Source: Hymenobacter sp. ISL-91
GTDB taxonomy: Bacteria; Bacteroidota; Bacteroidia; Cytophagales; Hymenobacteraceae
DNA length: 64,000 bases
Reading direction: 5' to 3'
Assembly (NCBI RefSeq): GCF_018613725.1
Contig: NZ_JAGGPS010000008.1
Coordinates: 92,904-156,903 of the forward strand
Numbering within the stretch: the stretch's first letter is position 1; each line of letters begins with the position of its first letter. This document shows positions 1-6,146 of the stretch, one piece after another. Both the position numbers and the translations under genes were made by a program. Under the pieces are notes generated by a model. The model did no database searches. It was given only the letters and a program-made list of their open reading frames with translations, and was not told the origin of the DNA.

Positions 1-537
1 GGGCTGGTACACGCGCACACCCGGGTGGGCCAGCGCCGCGTTACCGGGTATATCGAGCGTGAACAGCGGCTTGTCGCGCACCATGGTATCGGTCATCAGC
101 TGCGCCAAGTTGCCGCCAGGGGCCATATAAGGAATGAAAAAATCGTCGGCCATATCGGCCAGCAGCAGGTTGCGGATAGTAGCCGTTTCCAGGCTCACGG
201 CATTCACCTCGGGCTCGAAGGGCGTGATGAACAGCAGATAGCCCCGCTTCAGATCGGCCTCGTGCTCAAAGGCCGTGTTTGGCTGAAGGCCCCGCCCCAG
301 CACGTACAAAATAGGCTGCTCGGGTCCCTGGCGCAGAAAATGATACACCGTTTGCTCCAGCCGCGAATGAAACCCCGACGCAATGCAGCGCCGCTGCTGG
401 CGCTGCTCCATGGCCCAGCGGTAGGTGTCGCGCTCAATGGCTGCCGGGTAAGCGCGGGAACACAGAAAGACCGTTTTAGGCAGTGCCAGCAAAGCCGGGC
501 TACCAAGGGTGCGCAGTTCTTCCGGCAGCGTCAGCAT
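1..537 (-). CDS. DprA/Smf-like SLOG-fold protein, C-terminus beyond the window edge
   Basis: The frame opens at ATG (535-537) and stays open for 179 codons to the left edge, so only the N-terminal part is present. The pattern is that of the DprA/Smf Rossmann fold: a first strand TVFLCSRAYP, then IASGFHSRLEQTVYHFL (compare DprA SG-x-ARGID-x-x-AH), then ILYVLGRGL, and later TIRNLLLADMADDFFIP, which matches the RNR-x-IAGLSD segment of DprA, and a PGN near the end. DprA loads RecA on incoming single-stranded DNA, but many stand-alone SLOG proteins have other or unknown ligand-binding roles, and the canonical RNR is RNL here. The strand assignment rests on this motif match; the opposite strand is also open (25-564) but has no recognisable motif. 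A 9-bp palindrome lies about 40 bp upstream. The BLUF gene lies upstream on the same strand. Confidence 0.72.
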   Translation of the reverse strand, partial: MLTLPEELRTLGSPALLALPKTVFLCSRAYPAAIERDTYRWAMEQRQQRRCIASGFHSRLEQTVYHFLRQGPEQPILYVLGRGLQPNTAFEHEADLKRGYLLFITPFEPEVNAVSLETATIRNLLLADMADDFFIPYMAPGGNLAQLMTDTMVRDKPLFTLDIPGNAALAHPGVRVYQP

Positions 538-577
538 CTAAAGAAAGGAACTTTTTGTTATTGATAAAGTTAAATAA

Positions 578-598
578 TATATTGATAAAATCAATATA
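578..598. promoter_or_regulatory. candidate operator: 9-bp inverted repeat with an extra half-site
   Basis: TATATTGAT (578-586) and ATCAATATA (590-598) are perfect inverted repeats around a 3-bp centre. A third copy of the half-site, ATTGATAAA, lies at 560-568, 21 bp (two helical turns) from the one at 581-589. The cluster lies in the 115-bp gap between the BLUF stop and the SLOG-like start, 40 bp upstream of the latter. This geometry suggests a dimeric repressor or activator site; the protein that would bind is unknown. Confidence 0.4.
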
Positions 599-652
599 CA
601 GATAAAGAAATTCTCCGGACTGGTTATTCGTGCAGCTTGCATAGATATGCCG

Positions 653-1105
653 CTATACTGCTGCTGTGCTATCCGTACTGGGCGAAGACGGAGAGCCAAA
701 AACAGCATCTCGCACTATATTCAGTACCAGCGCATCCGACATGCTCAGCGACGCCGGATTCTGGCCTATTTCGCTTGGCAGAAAAAAGCCTTCTAGCTGG
801 GCAAAACCCGCCTCATCCAATGGATGAAAGGCCATCGACCACTCCGCGAAGCTGCGCTGTGCAATGGTTTTATGGGCCATTTTAACCACATTGATATGCC
901 GCGTATCGCTGCTTATTTTTTCGTAGAGCGGCTCTACCACATCCGCCTCGCCCTCCAGAATCTGAGCGATATGGCCATTGCTGTAAAACAGCATTCCGGT
1001 AATGCCACGGGCGGTATTGTAATGCCGGTATTTGTCGAGCATAGCCCTTAGCTCAAGATCATCAATATCCTGCGCAGCTACGCTCATATAAACAAGGTGA
1101 ATCAT
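653..1105 (-). CDS. BLUF-domain blue-light sensor (stand-alone)
   Basis: A 150-residue protein consisting of one BLUF domain (residues 1-93) and a 55-residue tail. BLUF domains bind FAD and sense blue light through a hydrogen-bond switch. The key positions are visible: Tyr6 in LVYMS, Asn30 in HYNTARGITGM, Gln48 in HIAQILEGE, and Trp89/Met91 in FAEWSMAF. No output domain (EAL, GGDEF, cyclase) is attached, so it probably signals by protein contact as short BLUF proteins do. It is co-oriented with the SLOG-like gene 115 bp downstream. Whether the two form a light-responsive unit is only inference. The tail is Ser/Thr/Pro-rich at its end. Confidence 0.9.
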   Translation of the reverse strand: MIHLVYMSVAAQDIDDLELRAMLDKYRHYNTARGITGMLFYSNGHIAQILEGEADVVEPLYEKISSDTRHINVVKMAHKTIAQRSFAEWSMAFHPLDEAGFAQLEGFFLPSEIGQNPASLSMSDALVLNIVRDAVFGSPSSPSTDSTAAV

Positions 1106-1506
1106 GGCGACGGAGCCAGTGGAGGCAATGGTTTTTACGTGTCGCTTACCGACGGGTTTGACGAGCAGGCCCTACGTAGGTGGACTATAGCGCGAACTGC
1201 ACTACCGGCAGCTAACGCATTGAATTCGCATCTTAGTTCTGGATTTCACTAGTTAAATCCAATTCTGCTCTAAGTGGGTGCTGCGTTGTGGTTTGCGTTG
1301 CAAGGGCCCGGTCCGCACAGGCTGTTTTGCGTAAATTTCAAACGTATTCACTCTTCTACCTAATCTGCAAAGCCGGGTTCGGCAAGTTACTGCGCGCCGG
1401 CAAACCGTTCTGCAGCTTCGGTTACCCGTTGCACCTAGGCATATGCACAACCGCCCGGTACACTCGGGGTGTATCGGGCGGTTGTGCGTACTGCAAGTAG
1501 GCGAGG
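1106..1506. other. intergenic region without a convincing gene
   Basis: About 400 bp separate the BLUF start from the CsbD stop. Short open frames occur on both strands but have no recognisable motif. One GTG frame from 1097 reads plausibly for about 50 codons but overlaps the BLUF start. The only clear structure is the hairpin at 1445-1487. No -7 box of good quality was seen for the BLUF gene. Confidence 0.6.
1445..1487 (-). terminator. strong hairpin 3' of the CsbD gene
   Basis: Perfect 13-bp arms (1445-1457, 1475-1487; core CCGCCCG/CGGGCGG) extend inward by GTACAC/GTGTAT with one wobble, giving a 19-bp stem and a 5-nt loop. It starts 20 bp past the CsbD stop. There is no U-run, so termination efficiency is uncertain. 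Confidence 0.6.
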
Positions 1507-1725
1507 CTAGAATGTGCGCCGGAACCAGTTCTTAATGTCGTCCATCGTTTCGCCGGTTTTCTGCTGCAGGCTGCCTAGCCACTCGTCCTGCTTGCCTTCT
1601 TCGTAGTCGAGGTCGTCGTCGGTGAGGTTGCCCCACTTCTGCTTGGTCTGGCCTTTGATTTCGTTCCAGTTGCCGCGGGCGCGCAGCTCGGTGTTGTCGT
1701 CGATACCGTTGTTATTGAGGTCCAT
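1507..1725 (-). CDS. CsbD-family stress protein
   Basis: A 72-residue, highly charged protein with the CsbD pattern: RGNWNEIKGQTKQKWGNLT followed by DDDLDYEEGKQDEWLGSLQ and a final QKTGETMDD. CsbD proteins are small, soluble, general-stress-induced proteins of unknown biochemical function (sigma-B dependent in Bacillus, also common in proteobacteria). The length matches the family. It is a single gene followed by a strong hairpin. No regulator is adjacent. Confidence 0.88.
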   Translation of the reverse strand: MDLNNNGIDDNTELRARGNWNEIKGQTKQKWGNLTDDDLDYEEGKQDEWLGSLQQKTGETMDDIKNWFRRTF

Positions 1726-1801
1726 GATCGTAGGGTTAGGGGTGGAAGATACCCGCTTTACGCACCAGCTTGCAGTAGGGTTGAAACCCCGGCCCCAAAT
1801 G

Positions 1802-2527
1802 CTAAAAATGGCTGGTCGAGCTGAGTAATATGGCTACCAGAACTGTCGTCACGACGACCAGCGTTCCGGCCCCTACCCCCAAACCTGCGGCGGCCTTGCC
1901 CAGCTTGCGGTTCTGGGCCTGCCGGCTGTAGCCGTCGTAATAGGCGGGGTCGTTGAGCAGGTCGGGCTGGGGAGCGGTCAGGTTATAGCGTTTGGGTGGC
2001 GTGAGGGCTATGACGCCGCCCACAATCGGCCCGCCATAAAAGGTGGCTACCGTAGCACCAAACGTGCCCCAGAACACACCTTTATCGGGCTTGTAGTATT
2101 TCCGGCTGTCCTGGCGGCCCAGCGCGGTGCGCTGCGCCGTGCTCAGGCCCACCAGGCTGGTACCGGGCACCGGTGCCGGCGTTGCTCGCAGCACTTCCCG
2201 CGTGCCATTAGCAAACCGGACCATAAACACGTCGGTGGCGGCCAACTGCAGTGTATCGGCGGCCTTGGCCTGGCCCAGCGAGTCGGTGGCGGGCGGCAGG
2301 GGCAGGTAGCGCACCAGCTGGGGCGTAATGCGCAGCACCCGGGCCGGCAACTCGTCGCCGTTGGTGCGCACAATAACATCGGTGGCAGCGCCCGATTGAG
2401 TGCTGACCGCCGGTTTTATTACCGGCCGGGTGGTCGAGTCGGGCGCAACGGGAGTCTGCTGAGCCTGGCAGAAGCTGGCGCTCAGCACTAAGCTCAATGT
2501 CAGCAGCAAAGAGGGTAGAGAAGACAT
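1802..2527 (-). CDS. secreted/membrane protein with the DVFM(V/I)R(F/Y)ANGT(R/K)EV domain; paralogue of the upstream gene
   Basis: A 241-residue protein with a signal peptide (LLLTLSLVLSASFCQAQ). Residues about 50-115 form a small beta-rich domain (VRTNGDELPARVLRI, then TDVFMVRFANGTREVL) that recurs in the next gene upstream (2571-3314). After this domain the two proteins diverge: here there is a segment with a possible amphipathic strand and a C-terminal hydrophobic helix (LVVVTTVLVAILL) that would anchor it. The shared module is common in Bacteroidota hypothetical proteins and its function is unknown. The 43-bp gap and shared orientation suggest one transcript with 2571-3314 first. Confidence 0.72.
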   Translation of the reverse strand: MSSLPSLLLTLSLVLSASFCQAQQTPVAPDSTTRPVIKPAVSTQSGAATDVIVRTNGDELPARVLRITPQLVRYLPLPPATDSLGQAKAADTLQLAATDVFMVRFANGTREVLRATPAPVPGTSLVGLSTAQRTALGRQDSRKYYKPDKGVFWGTFGATVATFYGGPIVGGVIALTPPKRYNLTAPQPDLLNDPAYYDGYSRQAQNRKLGKAAAGLGVGAGTLVVVTTVLVAILLSSTSHF

Positions 2528-2570
2528 AATAATTTCGGAGAGAAGATAAACGATGAAAACGCCCGTGCCC

Positions 2571-3314
2571 TTAGCGGCGGCGGTAGTTGAAACCCAGCAG
2601 CAGGCTGAACCGCACGCCCCCGTTGCCGGGCACCACGGCCAGGTTCACCGGAAAATTAACGTCTTCGACCTTAAATGAAGTGCCGACAGCCAGCGCAATG
2701 TTGGCGCCGGCCGGCGTTACGTTAGGCCCCAGCCCGAACTCGAAGCCCTTGGGCCCGCGGATACCAACCAGCGCGTTCAGGCTGGGGATAAACTTGCCCT
2801 GTTCCAGCCCGCCAATCAGCGGTACCAGCTCAACCAACCCCGACAGGCCCGAGGAAAGCCGGAAGATGCGCTTTTCGAACTGCCAGCCAAACTGCGTGAG
2901 AAAGGGGTTGAGCCGGAAGTCCTCGCGGGCCTTATCGGCTGCTCCGCCCGTGAGCACCGTGAAGCCGATGCGCGGCCCGCTGAGGTTAACGGTGGGGTCA
3001 ATCAGGAGCTCATCGCCGGGTACGGCAGAGCCGGTGTAGGGCGGGGCCGCCGGCAGCTGCCGCGCCCCGCCGGGCGTGCCAAACACCTCCTTGGTACCGT
3101 TGGCATAGCGAATCATGAAAACATCGGTTTTGCGCACCGTAATCAGCGGTCCGTCGGGGTTGTCGGTGCGGCGGTAGGTGACGCCGGTGGGCGAAATCTC
3201 CAGCACTTTCACGGCAATTTCTTCGCCCGATTGCTTGGTGAGCATGTCCTGGGCCTGCGCGGCGAAGGCCGAAACCAGCAGCAGGAGCAGTAGGCTGAGT
3301 AAACGTGGGAGCAT
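2571..3314 (-). CDS. secreted protein with the same N-terminal domain and a barrel-like C-terminal half
   Basis: A 247-residue protein with signal peptide ending AAQAQ. The N-terminal module (KQSGEEIAVKVLEISPTG, TDVFMIRYANGTKEVF, about residues 25-80) is paralogous to that of the downstream gene. From about residue 100 the protein has alternating glycine-rich hydrophobic strands (SGLSGLVELVPLIGGLE, FEFGLGPNVTP, FSLLLGFNYRRR) and ends on an aromatic residue plus arginines, as outer-membrane barrels or barrel-associated proteins of this phylum often do. Function unknown. It faces the divergent 3472-5022 gene across 157 bp. Confidence 0.72.
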   Translation of the reverse strand: MLPRLLSLLLLLLVSAFAAQAQDMLTKQSGEEIAVKVLEISPTGVTYRRTDNPDGPLITVRKTDVFMIRYANGTKEVFGTPGGARQLPAAPPYTGSAVPGDELLIDPTVNLSGPRIGFTVLTGGAADKAREDFRLNPFLTQFGWQFEKRIFRLSSGLSGLVELVPLIGGLEQGKFIPSLNALVGIRGPKGFEFGLGPNVTPAGANIALAVGTSFKVEDVNFPVNLAVVPGNGGVRFSLLLGFNYRRR

Positions 3315-3471
3315 GGCAGTGGGGCTTAGGGTGAAATTCTCCGGAAAGATGCCAATTCAACCACGCTTAGTTGCAACCAGAATATGCTATATTTAGACTC
3401 GATGCCCAGCTTTTTCAGAAGATAATAATACTGAAAGACAGTGGTTTGCATTGTTGTATTCAGACTTTAGA

Positions 3472-5022
3472 ATGCCACGCCCGCTCATGGACGACCTGCG
3501 CACCACGCTCGCCACCTTCTCACCCGACGACCACAAGGAGTTCCGGCAGTTTATTCAGCGCCAGCGCCGCAAGCAGCACGGCCGCATGGATGTGCAGCTG
3601 TACGAGCTGCTGACCCAGCCCCGCGAGCATACCACCCCCGAGCTGCTGGCCCGCCTCTACCCCAACGAGCCCAACGCCGTGGCCTACTACGCCCTGCGCA
3701 AGCGCCTGCTGCGCCATCTGCTCGACTTCCTGCTGCTGCGCCAGCACCAGCAGGACCCCACAGCGGCCGCTTCGGTGCGCGGGCTGCTCACGCTGGCGCA
3801 GTACCTGTTCGGGGCCGGCATCGATAGGCTGGCCTGGGGCACACTGCGCAAGGCCGAAAAGCTGGCCCGCACCAACGAGCAGTATGAGCAGCTCAATGCC
3901 GTGTACAACCTGCAGATTGCCCGCGCCCACAGCCCCCACGCCGACCCGCTCGACGACATCATCCGGCAGCGCAACCTCAACAAAAAGGACGCCGACGAGG
4001 AGGAGCGGGCCAACATTGCCGACAGCCTCATCCGGCAGCGCCTGCGCCAAGCGCGCATAAAGGGCCGGGCCGCCGAGTCATTTGATGAGATTTTGCAACA
4101 GGTACTGCGCGAGTATGATTTGCAGGAAGCCTTTGCCCGCCGGCCCGCGCTGCTGCTGCGGCTCATGTCCATCACCCGCGCATCCATGCTCGTGCGCCGC
4201 GACTACGCCTCGTTTGCGCCCTTCGTGATGCGCTGCTACCAGCTGATGGAAAAGCGCCACGGCTTCCAGGCGGCCCACCGCGAGGCCCAGCTGGGGCTGC
4301 TGCTGATGATTGCCCACGCCCTGTACCGCACCCGCCGCTTCACCGAGTCGGTGGAGTACCTGGGGCGGCTGCGGGTGCTGCTGGAGGCCGGCCCGCGCCT
4401 GCTGCGGGCGGCCATGTGGCCGCGCTACACGTTTCTGCTGGCCGCCAACTACGCCTTCCTGCGCCGTAACTCCGAAAGTATTAGCCTACTCGAACAGGTG
4501 CTGCGCCTGCCGCTCAGCCCCCGCGAAGAGCTGACGGCCCGCCTGGGCCTGGGCTTCCACTACTTCGCCGAAGGCCAGTTCCAGAAGGCCAACCAAACGC
4601 TGCAGGCCATTGGGCGCACCGACCACTACTGCGAGCAGGAAATGGGCGTCGAGTGGGTTATCAACCGCGGCATGGGCGAAATGCTGATTCAGTTCGAGTT
4701 GGGCAACGCCGACCTGGCCCACAACCGTCTGCGGGCCATCGAGCGGCTGCTGAAGGAGCGGTTTGGGGCCGGCGGCGGCGGCTACGCGGCCGTGCTCCAC
4801 TACCTGCAGCTGGTGGGCGAGCTTATCGACGACCCGGCCACCGCCCGCTGCCCCGCCTTTGCCGAGCGCCTGCTCCAGATTCCCTCGTTCGTGTCGGTGG
4901 AGCAGGAAGATTTGCAGGCCCTGAGCTTCTTCAGCTGGCTTCGCTCGCGGGCCACGGGCCAGCCCTACTACAGCGTGCTGCTGGAGCTGGCCAACGCCCC
5001 CGAATCGGAGGCCCGAGTATAG
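3472..5022 (+). CDS. conserved alpha-helical protein of unknown function
   Basis: A 516-residue, almost wholly helical, Leu/Arg-rich protein without signal peptide or membrane segment. The spacing of helices (for example EQYEQLNAVYNLQIARAH, ELTARLGLGFHYFAEGQF, QKANQTLQAIG) resembles TPR/alpha-solenoid proteins, and an early segment (DDHKEFRQFIQRQRRK) may form a small helical head. The frame is open from two upstream TTG codons, but the ATG at 3472 (MPRPLMDDL) is preferred. I do not recognise a named family with confidence; a scaffold or regulatory role is only a guess from the solenoid look. A hairpin at 5051-5110 follows. Confidence 0.75.
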   Translation: MPRPLMDDLRTTLATFSPDDHKEFRQFIQRQRRKQHGRMDVQLYELLTQPREHTTPELLARLYPNEPNAVAYYALRKRLLRHLLDFLLLRQHQQDPTAAASVRGLLTLAQYLFGAGIDRLAWGTLRKAEKLARTNEQYEQLNAVYNLQIARAHSPHADPLDDIIRQRNLNKKDADEEERANIADSLIRQRLRQARIKGRAAESFDEILQQVLREYDLQEAFARRPALLLRLMSITRASMLVRRDYASFAPFVMRCYQLMEKRHGFQAAHREAQLGLLLMIAHALYRTRRFTESVEYLGRLRVLLEAGPRLLRAAMWPRYTFLLAANYAFLRRNSESISLLEQVLRLPLSPREELTARLGLGFHYFAEGQFQKANQTLQAIGRTDHYCEQEMGVEWVINRGMGEMLIQFELGNADLAHNRLRAIERLLKERFGAGGGGYAAVLHYLQLVGELIDDPATARCPAFAERLLQIPSFVSVEQEDLQALSFFSWLRSRATGQPYYSVLLELANAPESEARV

Positions 5023-5045
5023 AAACCGGCTATACTGTGCCAAGC

Positions 5046-5110
5046 AAAAAAAGGACCTTACTTAGCCGAAGCGGCCGCAAAACGACGCATCTCAGCTAAA
5101 TAAGGTCCTT
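5046..5110. terminator. bidirectional terminator between convergent genes
   Basis: AAGGACCTTA (5051-5060) pairs with TAAGGTCCTT (5101-5110), extended by CTTAGC/GCTAAA. A run of A at 5046-5052 makes a U-tract on the minus strand, so it suits best the lipoprotein gene 5173-5493 and may also end the 3472-5022 transcript. The 28-nt loop is unusually large. Confidence 0.65.
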
Positions 5111-5172
5111 GGATTTGCTTCGGCCGGGCAGGCGGTTTGTGCCGTGCTGCCGGCTAAGCGGTACGCGCGCTA

Positions 5173-5493
5173 CTAGTTGGTGCGGGTAGCGGCGTTGATT
5201 TCGGCTTTGGCTTCGCCGGCGGCGGCATCCATTTTGGTGTCGGCTTTGTCGGCAGCAGCTTTGGTTTCGGCAGCAGCTTCTTCGACGGCGGCTTCGGTGT
5301 TGGCAGCGGCATTCTCGGCCGTGGCTTCAACTGCCTGACCAGTGTTTTCGAGAGCGTCGTCGGTCGCTACAGTGGCGTTTTCGGCGGCAGCTTCAGTGTT
5401 GGCTTCGGCATTCTCCTGGCTCTGCTCGGTGCAGGAAGCAGCGGAGAACGTAACGGCAGCAGCAACGAAGAGGGTTTTGAACAGGGTTTTCAT
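5173..5493 (-). CDS. small Ala/Glu-rich lipoprotein, low complexity
   Basis: A 106-residue protein. The N-terminus (MKTLFKTLFVAAAVTFSAASC) is a lipoprotein-type signal with Cys21 as the likely lipidated residue, although the lipobox is Ala-Ala-Ser-Cys without an aliphatic -3 residue. The rest is built from loosely repeated A-E-N-T/A-A-A-E-K blocks (NTEAAAENATVATDDALEN, then AVEEAAAETKAAADKADTK) that should form an amphipathic helix or coiled coil, comparable to LEA-like and apolipophorin-like surface proteins. No enzymatic motif. A 15-bp palindrome lies 33-47 bp upstream of the start codon. Confidence 0.75.
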   Translation of the reverse strand: MKTLFKTLFVAAAVTFSAASCTEQSQENAEANTEAAAENATVATDDALENTGQAVEATAENAAANTEAAVEEAAAETKAAADKADTKMDAAAGEAKAEINAATRTN

Positions 5494-5525
5494 CGGAATA
5501 GAAATCTAAAGGGAAGAAATGAATG

Positions 5526-5540
5526 CCGACAGCCTGTCGG
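5526..5540. promoter_or_regulatory. small palindrome upstream of the Ala/Glu-rich lipoprotein gene
   Basis: CCGACAG (5526-5532) and CTGTCGG (5534-5540) are perfect inverted repeats around one base, 33 bp upstream of the start codon on the minus strand. This could be an operator or simply a small 5'-UTR hairpin. Confidence 0.3.
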
Positions 5541-5732
5541 ACAGGGTTTTATAAGGGCAAGCGAAAAAAGTAACCCGCTTCCAGAAGAATTTTATTCCAC
5601 TCGCTATGTTGCGCTGTCCGAGTTGTTGCGTTGGGGCTACTTCGCCCGGCCCCTTTCAACCCCGGCCTTCTGCGGCCGTATGCAAGGGCCGCTGCCTCGG
5701 CTCCTGGGCCTTAATCGTTCCATTACCAGTTT

Positions 5733-6128
5733 ATGCGTTTCTGCCTGCTCCTGCTCGCTTCCTTTCTGCTACTCACTAACCTGGCCGCCGCCCAGGCCAA
5801 CGACGGTTTCCAGCGGCGCGATGGTGCCATGTTTGTGGTGCGCAATGGCGAAATCAGGCCCATGCCGCACGATGTGCAACTACCCAACGGCCGCCGCGTT
5901 ACCCGCGACGGCTGGGTGGTAGCGCGCGACGGCCGCCGCACCGAGCTACGCGACGGCCAAGGCTGCACCATGCTCGGCGAGGTGGCCCGCACTGCACTCG
6001 ACAGCCGTGGCCGGGTGCTGCTGCATGGCCCCGGCGCTACGGCGCCCGGGCAGGCGCGCAACCGCTCCGGGTTCTGGCCGGGTAAAAAATGGAAAAGCAG
6101 GTATAAGCGCAAGCGCGACGACGATTAA
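5733..6128 (+). CDS. secreted DUF6799-like protein
   Basis: A 131-residue protein with a signal peptide (LLLLASFLLLTNLAAAQA). The core has short repeats in which DG or NG turns alternate with hydrophobic strands (RRDGAMFVVRNGEIRPM, LPNGRRVTRDGWVVARDG, ELRDGQGCTMLG). This is the pattern of DUF6799, a short periplasmic domain frequent in Hymenobacter and relatives; assignment is from memory of the motif, not a search. The C-terminus is strongly basic (KKWKSRYKRKRDDD). Function unknown. Its stop is 18 bp from that of the convergent 6147-8159 gene. Confidence 0.65.
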   Translation: MRFCLLLLASFLLLTNLAAAQANDGFQRRDGAMFVVRNGEIRPMPHDVQLPNGRRVTRDGWVVARDGRRTELRDGQGCTMLGEVARTALDSRGRVLLHGPGATAPGQARNRSGFWPGKKWKSRYKRKRDDD

Positions 6129-6146
6129 CCCGGCCCGGCGTCGGCC

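Noticed and set aside
25-564. Plus-strand 179-codon frame at the left edge
   Set aside because: The opposite strand has a DprA/SLOG motif series from a good ATG; the plus-strand product is Gln/Arg/His-rich and featureless.
1097-1252. GTG frame reading about 50 codons in the BLUF upstream gap
   Set aside because: Codon use looks reasonable, but it overlaps the BLUF start on the opposite strand, is short and has no recognised motif or promoter.
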